DNA of 16,417 nucleotides from NCBI GenBank assembly GCA_009783365.1, contig WRHG01000022.1, positions 1 through 16,417 of the forward strand, given 5' to 3'. Origin of the DNA: Clostridia bacterium. Its GTDB lineage: Bacteria > Bacillota_A > Clostridia > Christensenellales > Aristaeellaceae. Both the position numbers and the translations under genes were made by a program. Position 1 is the first letter of the stretch; the number at the start of each line of letters is the position of its first letter. Below the pieces are notes generated by a model. That model worked only from the letters and a program-made list of their open reading frames with translations. It had not been told where the DNA came from and searched no databases. Shown here one piece after another: positions 1 through 8,065 of this stretch.

Positions 1-1360
1 CGGGCGGGGCTTGCCTCGGCTGCTGTCGGGCGCTGATCTCCGCCAGGTCACGCTGAATGGTCTTTAGGGCGTTTTCGATCGCGGCCGCCAAGCTCTCCGC
101 TTTTTGCCCCAGGCTGCTCAGCTTGGCTTCCGCGGCTTCAATGGCCTGGTCCGCTTTGCGGGCGGCCTGGTTTAGCAGCCGCTCCACGTCTCCGGCTTCT
201 TGAGAGGGATTCGCGGCTTCGCCGGACCCCCCAGGGCGAGTATTGTGCGAGCGGGACTCGTCCGCCCCTTGCGGGGGCTCCCCATCCCGGGAAGGCTGCC
301 CGGCGGCCTGAATCCTCTGCGCCACTTCGCCGACAGTGGGCACCATGCCTCCCACCCGGCCATAAAAATCAACCGGCCGCGCGCCGTCGACGGCCAGGCG
401 CACGTCATCCACCATTTGGCCAAGGCTCATTTCCAGGCAGAGGTAGCGCTTGGCTGTAGAAAGGGTGCGGCGCAGGGCTTCCGCCGGAAAAGGCCATAGG
501 GTGATGGGCCTGAACAGGCCTACCTTCAAGCCCTGCTCCCGGCACCGGCGCATGGCGCTGCGGGCGATGCGGCCTGTGGCGCCGTAGGCCACCAGCACGA
601 TTTCCGCATCGTCAAGGTTTTCTTCCTGCCAAAGGCATTCGTTCGCTTCCATGGCGTCAAATTTTTCTTTCAGTTTCCAATTATGGGCTTCCAGCCGGGC
701 GGGGTCGATGTAGAGGCTGTTGATCACGGCGCGGGGGGTATCCGGCCCGGGCACATGGCCCGTTGCGGCCCATGTCTTTGGGGGCAGGTCGGCGGCGGGC
801 TTGTAATGCTGAGCCGCGTCCAGGTCCACAGGTTCCATCATTTGGCCGATGATGCCGTCTCCCAGCACAAGCACCGGGTTGCGGTAGCGGTCCGCGATGT
901 CGAAGGCCAGCTGGGTTAGGGTTACCGCCTCCTGGACCGAACAGGGCGCCAGCACCGGCGTCCGGTAATCCCCGTGACCGCCGCCGCGGGTTGCCTGGTA
1001 GTAATCGCTTTGGGCGGGCTGGATACCGCCCAGGCCCGGGCCGCCCCGGGCGATGTTGACGATGACGCAGGGGAGCTCCGAGCCCACCAGATAGCTGATG
1101 CCCTCCTGCTTCAGGCTGATCCCCGGGGAGGAGGAACTGGTCATGGTCCGCGCGCCGGCGGCGGCGGCCCCGTAAACCATGTTAATGGCGGAAACTTCGC
1201 TTTCCGCCTGTAAATAGCAGCCGCCGACCTGAGGCATGCGCTTGCTCATGTATTCGGGGATTTGGTTTTGGGGTGTGATGGGGTAACCGAAAAAATAGCG
1301 GCATCCGGCCAGTATGGCGGCTTCGGCAATGGCTTCGTTGCCCTTCATCAGCTTTTTCAT
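1..1360 (-). CDS. vorB: 2-oxoacid:ferredoxin oxidoreductase alpha subunit (VorB/KorA type), 3' end outside the window
   Basis: Cytoplasmic subunit of an enzyme that oxidatively decarboxylates branched-chain 2-oxoacids (3-methyl-2-oxobutanoate or 2-oxoglutarate) to acyl-CoA, passing electrons to ferredoxin. The 453 visible residues begin MKKLMKGNEAIAEAAILAGC, then FGYPITPQ (24-31), QAESEVSAINMVYGAA (51-66) and TSSSSPGISLKQEG (74-87), all typical of the pyrimidine-binding POR N-terminal domain. The second domain follows at about 250-350 (IVLVAYGATGRIAR, FRPITLWPFP). Known VorB proteins end near residue 350. This one continues in frame with a Pro/Gly/Ser-rich linker (about 355-390) and an Ala/Glu/Lys/Gln-rich predicted helix (391-445) and is still open at the edge. 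The start follows AAGGGA at 1365-1370. The ferredoxin gene lies 76 bp upstream; beta and gamma subunits are expected to the left. The family is secure; substrate specificity between VOR and KOR is not. Confidence 0.9.
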   Translation of the reverse strand, partial: MKKLMKGNEAIAEAAILAGCRYFFGYPITPQNQIPEYMSKRMPQVGGCYLQAESEVSAINMVYGAAAAGARTMTSSSSPGISLKQEGISYLVGSELPCVIVNIARGGPGLGGIQPAQSDYYQATRGGGHGDYRTPVLAPCSVQEAVTLTQLAFDIADRYRNPVLVLGDGIIGQMMEPVDLDAAQHYKPAADLPPKTWAATGHVPGPDTPRAVINSLYIDPARLEAHNWKLKEKFDAMEANECLWQEENLDDAEIVLVAYGATGRIARSAMRRCREQGLKVGLFRPITLWPFPAEALRRTLSTAKRYLCLEMSLGQMVDDVRLAVDGARPVDFYGRVGGMVPTVGEVAQRIQAAGQPSRDGEPPQGADESRSHNTRPGGSGEAANPSQEAGDVERLLNQAARKADQAIEAAEAKLSSLGQKAESLAAAIENALKTIQRDLAEISARQQPRQAPP

Positions 1361-1382
1361 GAGGTCCCTTCTTTCAGCGCGC

Positions 1383-1404
1383 GGGCGGCCGTCCCCGGCC
1401 GCTC
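1383..1404 (-). other. GC-rich hairpin between ferredoxin and vorB
   Basis: GCGGCC at 1385-1390 and GGCCGC at 1397-1402 form a perfect 6-bp stem around a 6-nt loop, extendable by a G-U and a G-C pair. It lies in the 76-bp gap upstream of vorB and has no T tract, so it is not an obvious terminator. It could set relative subunit expression by RNA processing or may be chance in GC-rich DNA. Confidence 0.3.
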
Positions 1405-1436
1405 CTGCGGCGATAAACGGCGGCGAACGGGCGGGG

Positions 1437-1661
1437 CTATGAGGCGCCGGATGGATCCGCTTTCTCCACCGTGATGGCCGTGTCCGGGCAGATGACGGCG
1501 CAAAAGGCGCAACCGATACACGCCTCCGTATCAGCGCATTGCGCGGGATGATAGCCTTTTTGATTAAACCGGTCGCTCAAGCCCATGATCTTCTTGGGGC
1601 ATGCCCCGGCGCACAGCCCGCAGCCCTTGCAAATCTCCTCGCTGACCGTGACGGACGCCAT
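1437..1661 (-). CDS. 4Fe-4S dicluster ferredoxin, delta subunit of the 2-oxoacid oxidoreductase
   Basis: A 74-residue electron-transfer protein with two classical [4Fe-4S] motifs: C11-x2-C14-x2-C17-x3-C21-P and C48-x2-C51-x2-C54-x3-C58-P. Its size, motif spacing and position immediately before VorB fit the delta (ferredoxin-like) subunit of VOR/KOR complexes, which carries electrons from the TPP site to soluble ferredoxin. The start at 1661 is preceded by AAGGAGG (minus strand) with 7 nt spacing, and a consensus promoter lies about 55 bp upstream. It is first in the operon. An independent ferredoxin is possible, but the gene order argues against it. Confidence 0.9.
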   Translation of the reverse strand: MASVTVSEEICKGCGLCAGACPKKIMGLSDRFNQKGYHPAQCADTEACIGCAFCAVICPDTAITVEKADPSGAS

Positions 1662-1715
1662 TGGATCGCCTCCTTACCCCCTGGGGAACCTGTCGGGTTC
1701 GCGATTGTAGGGTTT

Positions 1716-1743
1716 ATTATACAGAATATCGAAGGGATGTCAA
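1716..1743 (-). promoter_or_regulatory. Sigma-A promoter of the ferredoxin-vorB operon
   Basis: On the minus strand a perfect -35 box TTGACA (1738-1743) is followed after 16 bp by a perfect -10 box TATAAT (1716-1721). It sits 55 bp upstream of the ferredoxin start and faces away from the plus-strand promoter at 1798. Consensus elements in this position imply strong housekeeping expression. Confidence 0.85.
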
Positions 1744-1797
1744 CCGTAAGGGGGGTTTTGGCTCCCATGCTGCACCGGATGGCCGGCCGGGGCAGGA

Positions 1798-1825
1798 TTG
1801 ACGCTCTTTAGCGCTATGGTATAAT
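1798..1825 (+). promoter_or_regulatory. Sigma-A promoter of the membrane-protein cluster
   Basis: TTGACG (1798-1803), a 16-bp spacer and TATAAT (1820-1825), with a TG pair one base upstream of the -10 box (extended -10). The 8-bp palindrome TAGCGCTA (1809-1816) lies in the spacer. It is 42 bp upstream of the ATG at 1868, which has its own AAGGGGGG Shine-Dalgarno sequence. Confidence 0.8.
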
Positions 1826-1867
1826 GGAGGTACCGATGTACAAACGCTGATAAGGGGGGCGCTTGAG

Positions 1868-3790
1868 ATGATTCGTGTCATTAGATATTATCAAAGGCGG
1901 AGCCTTTTTACGAAGGCTCTGGATGCCGCTATCGCGGCGACGGCTGCTGTGCTGCTCCTTTTCATGCTGGCGCGCTGGTTCCCGTTCCCCTTGCTGAACG
2001 GCATGTTTCCCAAAAACAGCCCGGTGAAGATCGCCGGGATCGGCTTGCTTGCAAATGGCATCCTGATCCGGCTTGTGGTAAGCACGTTTCAGGCGCTGGA
2101 CATCCGCTTCTCAAGGTTTCACGCGCTGGTCTTCCTTTGCGCCGCCGGGGTGTCTCTGGGTATTTACGCATACCTGGTCATGACGAGGCAATTCCTCTAT
2201 TATTGGGATTTCACCAACTACTATGAAAAAGCTCTGCGCCTCATCCGCGACGCCAAGAAATTCTCCGTGCTGAGGATTTTCGCGGACGTGTACCAATCGG
2301 TTCTGGACGGTGAATACTCGGACTTTATCGCGCTTTTCACGATCGTTCCGTTCTGTTGGACGGATCTGTCCTGTGACAGCTACTTGCTTGGCTATGGGGC
2401 CTTCTATTTGCCTGTGCTGTACGCGGTGGGCGGCGGGGTGCTCTGTCAGCTTTGGGGGCGGGTAAGCGCCGAGAAGGGAAAATGGTTCTTTGCGCTGGGT
2501 ATGGGAACCATGGTCTGTTTCCCGCTGCTGCATGCCGCCGCTTTAAACGCGATGCCGGATTATTTTGGCGTCGTGTTCATCCTGTTGATTATCCTGCTGA
2601 CCATGAACGAGACTTTTGAGAAAAGAGCGTATGGACGTTGGGCGCTTTTGCTGGCCAGCGTGTTTTCCCTGATCGCGGCCAGACGATGGTATCTGTTCTG
2701 GATGGCCGCTTACGCGGCGATTTTCGGCGTTTACAGCGTGCTGTCCATAGGGTTTTCCAGGCAAAGGGGGCGGATCAGAAAGCGGTATCTTACCCTCTTG
2801 ACGATGGGAGGTTTTTGCGCCCTTTTTGTGGGCGTCTTACTGTTCCCGATGATTATCAGGGTTTTGCGGGAGGATTATACCCGTCGCTATGCCTCCTACC
2901 TGGGCGGGGGCTTTACGGGCGAGCTTCTTGCTCAAGTGAGCCGCTTGGGCTGGATGTTCGCCGCGATGGTTCTGGTGGGCATGGTATATGGGCTGTTCCA
3001 AAGAAAATACCGGGGCGTGGCAATTTGCCAATTGGCCGCGTGGACGGGTGGTCTGTTCCTGTTTACGCGCATTCAAAATATGGGTTTTCACCAAGCGTTA
3101 CTGTTGGTTCCGGGATATCTTCTGTGGGTTTGGTTCTTTCTTTCGGCTTGTGCGCGGTTGCGTTGGAAGGCCCTGCGCATAGCCGCTGCTTTCGCTGTGG
3201 GGATCGCTTTGCTGTGGAACGGTTACGCGGCGGTGTTTGGCATGGAGGCGGCAGCCGGCGTAAAGCCTCTGTGGTCGGGGATCCGTTGGCATGCTCCAAG
3301 CCGCCGGGATAAAGGCGATGTCCTGGCCATGGCGGAGTGGATCGAAGAAAAAGCGAAGGATGGGGAGATATTTTACATGATCCCACACAACGTGACATAC
3401 AACCCCAGCATGTTCCGGGACATCCTCATGCCCTCCCTTTGGCTCAGAAACGGCGGAGCGCTGCATTACGGCTACGGCGTCCTGAGCAATCATTTCTTTC
3501 CGGCAGCGATGTTTCGGGCGGATTGCGTAATCACATGCGATCCTTTGACCAGTACGGGCTTGGACGCGAAACTCAACAAGGTTTTTCTCGAAAATGGCTG
3601 TTTGGAAACTCGCTTTGAATGCGTGAAAACATGGGACACGGCTATTGGTTACGCCTTTTATGCGTACAAAAGGATTTATCCTTATGACCGTATGGAAGTC
3701 ATGACGTATTACGACGCTTTTGCGGAGGAGCGGGAACGGTTTCCGGAGCTTTATGATGGCCCCTTCACGGAGCTTTTTGACGGGTGTTGA
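1868..3790 (+). CDS. Large polytopic membrane protein, GT-C glycosyltransferase-like, unrecognised family
   Basis: 640 residues. An N-terminal part of about 455 residues is built of roughly 10-12 hydrophobic segments (for example 20-38, 55-75, 85-105, 206-223, 233-246, 258-271, 276-294, 308-330, 361-377, 409-427, 435-452). A hydrophilic C-terminal domain of about 170 residues (470-640) follows. This layout, with acidic and aromatic residues after an early membrane segment (FLYYWDFTNYYEKA, 109-122), resembles GT-C enzymes that move sugars from polyprenyl-phosphate donors on the outer face of the membrane. RRWYLFW (272-278) and RIQNMGFHQ (401-409) look like conserved loop motifs, but I cannot assign them. 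The start is supported by AAGGGGGG about 8 nt upstream and a promoter. It is first in a run of three such genes and may act on a cell-surface polysaccharide or teichoic-acid-like polymer; that role is inference. Confidence 0.6.
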   Translation: MIRVIRYYQRRSLFTKALDAAIAATAAVLLLFMLARWFPFPLLNGMFPKNSPVKIAGIGLLANGILIRLVVSTFQALDIRFSRFHALVFLCAAGVSLGIYAYLVMTRQFLYYWDFTNYYEKALRLIRDAKKFSVLRIFADVYQSVLDGEYSDFIALFTIVPFCWTDLSCDSYLLGYGAFYLPVLYAVGGGVLCQLWGRVSAEKGKWFFALGMGTMVCFPLLHAAALNAMPDYFGVVFILLIILLTMNETFEKRAYGRWALLLASVFSLIAARRWYLFWMAAYAAIFGVYSVLSIGFSRQRGRIRKRYLTLLTMGGFCALFVGVLLFPMIIRVLREDYTRRYASYLGGGFTGELLAQVSRLGWMFAAMVLVGMVYGLFQRKYRGVAICQLAAWTGGLFLFTRIQNMGFHQALLLVPGYLLWVWFFLSACARLRWKALRIAAAFAVGIALLWNGYAAVFGMEAAAGVKPLWSGIRWHAPSRRDKGDVLAMAEWIEEKAKDGEIFYMIPHNVTYNPSMFRDILMPSLWLRNGGALHYGYGVLSNHFFPAAMFRADCVITCDPLTSTGLDAKLNKVFLENGCLETRFECVKTWDTAIGYAFYAYKRIYPYDRMEVMTYYDAFAEERERFPELYDGPFTELFDGC

Positions 3791-3926
3791 AGTCTTCGCC
3801 CGGGATGGGATGTGGAAGAGCCGCAAAAAGGCGCGGAGGCGGGGACCGTGATTTTTCAAAGGATCCCTAACCACCCCGGTCTTACGGTATCATTCGGAAA
3901 GAATCAGCGCAAAGAGGGGGAGGCCG

Positions 3927-5231
3927 ATGACGGAAAGGGCGAACAGGGGCGTTTTCGTCGGTATTCTGGTGATTGCTTTTGCGGCCATTTGGATCATGAG
4001 CTGCTTTACGCCCCTGGAGGCGGACGACTATTCCTACTTGCACAACTTCGCTACGGGGGAACGGCTGCGGTTTCTCGGGGAGTTGATTCCCTCACTTCGG
4101 ATCCATTATCTCATCCACAGCGGGCGCGTCGTCACCAACGGACTTGCTCAAGTGATGCTCCTGTTGGGAAAGACCGTGTTCAACCTGGCCAACGGGGCGA
4201 TGTTTGTGGCTTTTTTGCTGGGTTTTTATGGACTCGTCAGCGGCGGGAAGAAATATGACTGGCCGCTGCTCCTGGCCGTTTTATCGGCGGTATTTCTGTT
4301 CGCGCCGGTTTTCGGCGTTGCGGTCCTCTGGCTGGACGGATCGTGCAACTATCTATGGGGCATGACGATGATCCTCCACGCTCTGCGGCCCTTTAAACAG
4401 GCGGTTCTGATCCGGGGCGGAGGTCAAAAACGGCCTTGGGTTCAAGGGCTATATGGACTGCTGGCGCTGCTGGCGGGGAATGTGATTGATAACATGTCTT
4501 TGGGGATGATCTGCATGATGGCCCTAAGCATCCTGTGGCTGTGTTGGCAAAAGCAGAGGGTTCCCGCGTATTTTTGGGGTATGCTGGGGATGGCCTGCCT
4601 TGGGTACCTTGTGCTGGTGGGCTCTCCTGCCATGACCGTGGCGAAGAGCGGCTTGGGCGGCTACCTGTCCCGCTTTTCCCTTTGTGTGGGAATGGCGCTG
4701 GATCAGTGGCCGCTGCTCCTGACATATGCGGTGTTGTTCTTTCTGGCCCGCGGAAGTCCCAACCTCAGGGAGCGCCTCTGGCTCTCCCTGGGGTTGGCCG
4801 CTTGCGCCATGCTCTGCAACCTGGGTATGATCTTAGCCGACCGATATCCCCAGCGGGCCGCCTTTGGGTGGGTTGTGATGCTGCTGGCCGCCTGCGGTAT
4901 ACTGATCCCGTCCCTGGAGCAAGTCCTGGCGGGGCGGCTCTGGCACGGGCTGGTGGCCGGCCTGGCGCTGACTGCCGTATTGACATTCCTTTGGGCGATG
5001 CCCCTTAATTATGAACGCTACCGCATGGCCGAAGCCAGGGTGGCGGAGGCGCTGGCCCAGCGGGACGCGGGCGTGACGGAGGTGGTGGTCTTCGGCATCA
5101 GGAGCAGGTCTAAGTACGACATCTTCCGGGACGGCGTGACCCTCTCCGGAGACTCAAACTGGCGGCCTAATCTGGGGTTTGCCAAGTATTACGGCCTGGA
5201 TTCCGTCCGACTGTCTGAGGAGATATACTGA
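3927..5231 (+). CDS. DUF6056-like polytopic membrane protein
   Basis: 434 residues with about ten membrane segments. The signature-like elements I recognise are EADDYSYL (31-38) just after TM1, HSGR (64-67), and WLDGSCNYLWG (135-145), followed by AGNVIDNMSLGM (183-194). These fit the DUF6056 family of uncharacterised membrane proteins found near cell-wall polysaccharide genes. An acidic pair directly after TM1 is also typical of GT-C enzymes. The ATG follows AGGGGGAGG with short spacing. The gap from the previous stop is 136 bp, with no clear promoter or terminator, so the genes are probably cotranscribed. Substrate and reaction are unknown. The family call is from memory of motifs and needs a profile search. 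Confidence 0.65.
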   Translation: MTERANRGVFVGILVIAFAAIWIMSCFTPLEADDYSYLHNFATGERLRFLGELIPSLRIHYLIHSGRVVTNGLAQVMLLLGKTVFNLANGAMFVAFLLGFYGLVSGGKKYDWPLLLAVLSAVFLFAPVFGVAVLWLDGSCNYLWGMTMILHALRPFKQAVLIRGGGQKRPWVQGLYGLLALLAGNVIDNMSLGMICMMALSILWLCWQKQRVPAYFWGMLGMACLGYLVLVGSPAMTVAKSGLGGYLSRFSLCVGMALDQWPLLLTYAVLFFLARGSPNLRERLWLSLGLAACAMLCNLGMILADRYPQRAAFGWVVMLLAACGILIPSLEQVLAGRLWHGLVAGLALTAVLTFLWAMPLNYERYRMAEARVAEALAQRDAGVTEVVVFGIRSRSKYDIFRDGVTLSGDSNWRPNLGFAKYYGLDSVRLSEEIY

Positions 5232-5250
5232 ACCTGCCATTTTGCAGATG

Positions 5251-5256
5251 AAGGGA
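5251..5256 (+). promoter_or_regulatory. Ribosome binding site that fixes the DUF6020-like start
   Basis: AAGGGA lies 9 nt before the ATG at 5266 and only 3 nt before the ATG at 5260. The upstream in-frame ATG at 5179, inside the previous gene, has no Shine-Dalgarno sequence. The first real codon is therefore most likely 5266. Confidence 0.6.
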
Positions 5257-5265
5257 CCGATGTGC

Positions 5266-7035
5266 ATGGGTACGAGAAGGAGCGCGGGGTCTTTGCGGAT
5301 GGGAAAAGCACTCTCCTGGGGCCTATCCGCATTGGCTGCCTATTTGGCGGTTCTTTATATCCTCTTTTACTATCCCTCCGCTGAAACGCCTCATTCCTTT
5401 CTATGGCTGCCGGCGTTTTCGGCGCTGACGGCGGCAAACCGCCGGTTCTTTGTGGAAAAAGACCGGCGAATGGCGCGCTGTGCCTGGTGGTTGGGTTTTT
5501 TGCTGGCGCTGTCCTTTTTTGTGGGAGTCCAAGCTCATAGGTCTTTCGGCGGCATTGGGGATGTGTTCTGCGTGTTCGGCGCGGCTCTTTGCGTATCCCC
5601 ATCCGCCGCTTTCCTTGTTGGCCGGGCCTGCCGTTTTTGTGAAAAAGCCGCCCGCTCGCGGGTCTCCGCCTCAGATTCGGCCGCCAACTGCAGTGAACGG
5701 CTCCTTTTCGCGGGGTACACGGCGATTCTGCTCCTTTGTTGGCTTCCCGTGTTTTTAGCGTATTATCCGGGTATCTTCACCTATGATGTAGGAAAGCAGA
5801 TTTACGAAACAGGCAGGGCTTCCTATACCACCCATCATCCCTTGCTCCATACGTTTATGCTGGGCGGATTTTACAACCTGGGGGGGCGGATGGGCTCCCA
5901 CAACACAGGCATTGCCCTCTATACTGGCGTGCAAATGATCCTGATCGCGCTGACGCTGGCCTACGCCCTGTTGTACCTCCGCCGCCTGAACTGCCGCCGG
6001 CTGATCCGGGTGTTGGTTCTTTTGTTTTTTTCCTTTTTCCCCCCGTGCCCTTTGCTGGCTATCAGCGCCACCAAGGATGCTCTTTACGCTCCGGCCTTTC
6101 TGATGTCGGCTCTGTATCTGCACCAAGGATACGCGGATCCTTCCCGGTTTCGGAGCGTTCCGTTTATGCTTCGCCTGGTTCTTTCCCTGGCGCTGATCTG
6201 CCTCCTGCGCAACAATGCGGTTTTCGTGGCGGCGTTCGGTCTCGTCTTTGGCGTCATCCTGATCCGGGAAAAGAAGGCTCGTTTGCGTTTTGCCGCCCTG
6301 ATGCTCGCCGGCATGGTTCTCTTTGGGGCAGTTTCCCTTGGACTGCAGAAGGTTGTCCGGGTGAAGCCGGGTCCCGGAAGAGAGTTGCTCAATATCCCCA
6401 TACAGCAGGTTTCCAGGGTTTACAAGCGCCATCTGGAGGAGCTGGACTGCGCGGCGGAAATTGAGGAAATACTCCCGAAAGCCCGATACTATACGTACTA
6501 TACAGCGGATCCCGTCAAGGGGTACGCCGAGATCGGCATGAACAACCTGGGGGAGTTTATGCGCCTTTGGTCAAAGCTGCTGGCCCAATACCCCTTTGAG
6601 TACATCGACGCTTTTTTGCTTGCGAACATAGGGTTTTGGCATCTGGATGACACGTCCTATGCGCAGGTTTATGGGGCCGGCCTGGATAGCCGGCAGGGCT
6701 ATTTGATGACGGATACCATTCCGGGATACGGCGTGGAGCATCATTCCCTGCTTCCGGCTTTGGAAAATCTCTATGAGCGCTTGTTCTCCGCCAATGAATA
6801 CCTGTCCGTTCCCGTAGTATCCGCGCTGTTCAGCCCAGCCTTTTTCACATGGCTGCTCGCTTTTGCGGCGGTGTATGCAATATATGCCAAACAAAAGGCC
6901 GCCTTGCTTTCCTGCGCCTTCTTGTTTGGCAATCTGTTGACCCTTCTCCTTGGTCCCTGCGCGCTGGTGCGGTATGCATTCCCTATGATGCTGAGCTGCC
7001 CCGTGCTGTTTGGGGTGGCCTTTAGAAGGACCTAA
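5266..7035 (+). CDS. DUF6020-like polytopic membrane protein
   Basis: 589 residues from the chosen start, with about 12 membrane segments. The motif block [19 protein letters not shown] (about 165-183), then [14 protein letters not shown] (188-201), and later [10 protein letters not shown] (about 288-297) match my recollection of DUF6020, an uncharacterised membrane family in Gram-positive bacteria with a GT-C-like architecture. A soluble loop of about 110 residues (roughly 360-470, from [11 protein letters not shown] through the LDDTSYAQV region) probably faces outside. It follows the DUF6056-like gene by 34 bp, which suggests an operon. An ATG at 5179 would overlap that gene and lacks a binding site. 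The stop TAA (7033-7035) overlaps the stop of the convergent yebC. A role in surface glycan assembly is inferred from architecture and neighbours. Confidence 0.7.
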   Translation: MGTRRSAGSLRMGKALSWGLSALAAYLAVLYILFYYPSAETPHSFLWLPAFSALTAANRRFFVEKDRRMARCAWWLGFLLALSFFVGVQAHRSFGGIGDVFCVFGAALCVSPSAAFLVGRACRFCEKAARSRVSASDSAANCSERLLFAGYTAILLLCWLPVFLAYYPGIFTYDVGKQIYETGRASYTTHHPLLHTFMLGGFYNLGGRMGSHNTGIALYTGVQMILIALTLAYALLYLRRLNCRRLIRVLVLLFFSFFPPCPLLAISATKDALYAPAFLMSALYLHQGYADPSRFRSVPFMLRLVLSLALICLLRNNAVFVAAFGLVFGVILIREKKARLRFAALMLAGMVLFGAVSLGLQKVVRVKPGPGRELLNIPIQQVSRVYKRHLEELDCAAEIEEILPKARYYTYYTADPVKGYAEIGMNNLGEFMRLWSKLLAQYPFEYIDAFLLANIGFWHLDDTSYAQVYGAGLDSRQGYLMTDTIPGYGVEHHSLLPALENLYERLFSANEYLSVPVVSALFSPAFFTWLLAFAAVYAIYAKQKAALLSCAFLFGNLLTLLLGPCALVRYAFPMMLSCPVLFGVAFRRT

Positions 7036-7775
7036 TCCTCCTCCTCTTCCGGCAGATCGGCGTTGTGCCAGACATTTTGCACATCGTCGCTGTCCTCCAG
7101 CATGTCCAGCAATTTTAGGATTTTCTGCAGCGATTCCTCATCCGGGGGTGCGAGGGTGTTTTGGGGGAGCATCTGCACTTCCGCGCTGAGTATGGGAAGG
7201 GATTGGGCCTCCAGCTTTTCGCGGACGGCCGAGAAATCGGCCGGGTCAGTCGTCACCTCAAAGGCGTCGTCCAGGGTGTGCATATCCTCGGCGCCGGCGT
7301 CCAGAACGGCCATCATCAGCTCGTCCTCGTCCAGACCGGCGGTGCGCTCAATGATGATGAGGCCCTTCCTGTCAAAGAGGAAGCCTACGCTGCCCGTAAC
7401 GCCCATCTGGCCGCCGTTTTTGGCGAAGCAGTGGCGGACATCGCTGGCGGTGCGGTTGCGGCTGTCGGTAATGGCTTCTACGATGACGGCGACGCCGCCC
7501 GGGGCGTAGCCTTCGTAAGTGACTTCCTCGTAGGTCACGTCGCCCATCTCGCCGGCGGCTCTTTTGATGGAGCGCTGGATGTTGTCGTTGGGCATGTTGT
7601 TGCTTTTCGCTTTGGCAATCACGTCCCGGAGTTTGGAATTGCTGTCCGGGTTGCCGCCGCCTTCCCGTACGGCGATGGCGATCTCACGCCCGATTTTGGT
7701 GAAAACCTTGCCGCGAACAGCGTCCGTCTTGCCCTTCTTGATTTTGATGTTGGCCCATTTGCTGTGTCCGGACAT
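7032..7775 (-). CDS. yebC: YebC/PmpR/TACO1 family protein
   Basis: 247 residues, the usual length. The N-terminus [19 protein letters not shown] is diagnostic of the family; further hallmarks are [19 protein letters not shown] (39-57), [17 protein letters not shown] and [23 protein letters not shown]. The N-terminal three-helix domain precedes two alpha/beta domains, and the tail is acidic (LPEEEED). YebC proteins were long annotated as DNA-binding regulators; mitochondrial TACO1 is a translational activator, and recent work links bacterial members to translation, so the cytoplasmic role may be ribosomal. AAAGGGG lies about 9 nt upstream of the ATG and a promoter at 7802-7830 serves it alone. 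No ruvC/ruvA/ruvB genes, its partners in many genomes, are adjacent. Confidence 0.95.
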   Translation of the reverse strand: MSGHSKWANIKIKKGKTDAVRGKVFTKIGREIAIAVREGGGNPDSNSKLRDVIAKAKSNNMPNDNIQRSIKRAAGEMGDVTYEEVTYEGYAPGGVAVIVEAITDSRNRTASDVRHCFAKNGGQMGVTGSVGFLFDRKGLIIIERTAGLDEDELMMAVLDAGAEDMHTLDDAFEVTTDPADFSAVREKLEAQSLPILSAEVQMLPQNTLAPPDEESLQKILKLLDMLEDSDDVQNVWHNADLPEEEED

Positions 7776-7801
7776 GGTATCAACCCCTTTGTATTTCTAT
7801 G

Positions 7802-7830
7802 AATATAGCATATTTCAGGCGCGTGGTCAA
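7802..7830 (-). promoter_or_regulatory. Promoter of yebC
   Basis: On the minus strand TTGACC (7825-7830), a 17-bp spacer and TATATT (7802-7807), 27 bp upstream of the yebC ATG. Both boxes differ from consensus by one base. Confidence 0.7.
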
Positions 7831-7846
7831 ATGGGGGAGGCCCTTT

Positions 7847-7856
7847 CGCGATCGCG
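7847..7856. promoter_or_regulatory. 10-bp perfect palindrome between divergent promoters
   Basis: CGCGATCGCG lies 16 bp upstream of the yebC -35 box and 33 bp upstream of the sugar-operon -35 box. It could be an operator or a methylation site (it contains GATC), or chance. No regulator gene is adjacent to tie it to. Confidence 0.25.
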
Positions 7857-7889
7857 GTGACTGCCAAACAGCGCGCTCCTTAATAATGG

Positions 7890-7918
7890 TTGACAAATCC
7901 GAGGGTATCCAGTATCAT
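7890..7918 (+). promoter_or_regulatory. Promoter of the SIS/sugar ABC operon
   Basis: Perfect -35 TTGACA (7890-7895), a 17-bp spacer and TATCAT (7913-7918). The first good start codon is at 8066, so the transcript would have a leader of about 140 nt. The leader contains the near-repeat ATTGAGCGGA / AATGAGCGGA (7943-7952 and 7972-7981). I recognise no riboswitch class in it. Confidence 0.7.
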
Positions 7919-8052
7919 TACCTCATCATTAGCGTTCTGACAATTGAGCGGACCCGGCAGATTTTTTATGGAATGAGCGGAATCAGTGCAGCATTATGGA
8001 AAAGCTTATCAATATGCTCTACTTATGATAAATCCATGGCATAAAATCAGGC

Positions 8053-8058
8053 GGGAGG
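8053..8058 (+). promoter_or_regulatory. Ribosome binding site of the SIS gene
   Basis: GGGAGG is 7 nt from the ATG at 8066 but only 1 nt from the in-frame ATG at 8060, so 8066 (MDKKIPDHW) is the likelier start. Confidence 0.6.
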
Positions 8059-8065
8059 GATGAAG

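Noticed and set aside
2111..3874. Several minus-strand frames opposite the 640-residue membrane protein
   Set aside because: They are Gln/Arg/His-rich shadows without binding sites, and the plus-strand gene has a promoter and a ribosome binding site.
5179..5265. Upstream ATG for the DUF6020-like gene
   Set aside because: It overlaps the previous gene by 53 bp, has no Shine-Dalgarno sequence and encodes no family-like sequence before residue 30.
6018..6042. T-rich run suggesting a terminator
   Set aside because: It is inside a membrane segment of the DUF6020-like protein (Leu/Phe codons) and has no upstream stem.
7161..7802. Long plus-strand open frame opposite yebC
   Set aside because: It lies wholly against the strongly conserved yebC, has no recognisable protein pattern and no suitable ribosome binding site; GC-rich codon structure explains it.
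7936..7975. Second promoter (CTGACA-like box and AT-rich stretch)
   Set aside because: The spacing and -10 match are poor compared with the promoter at 7890-7918.
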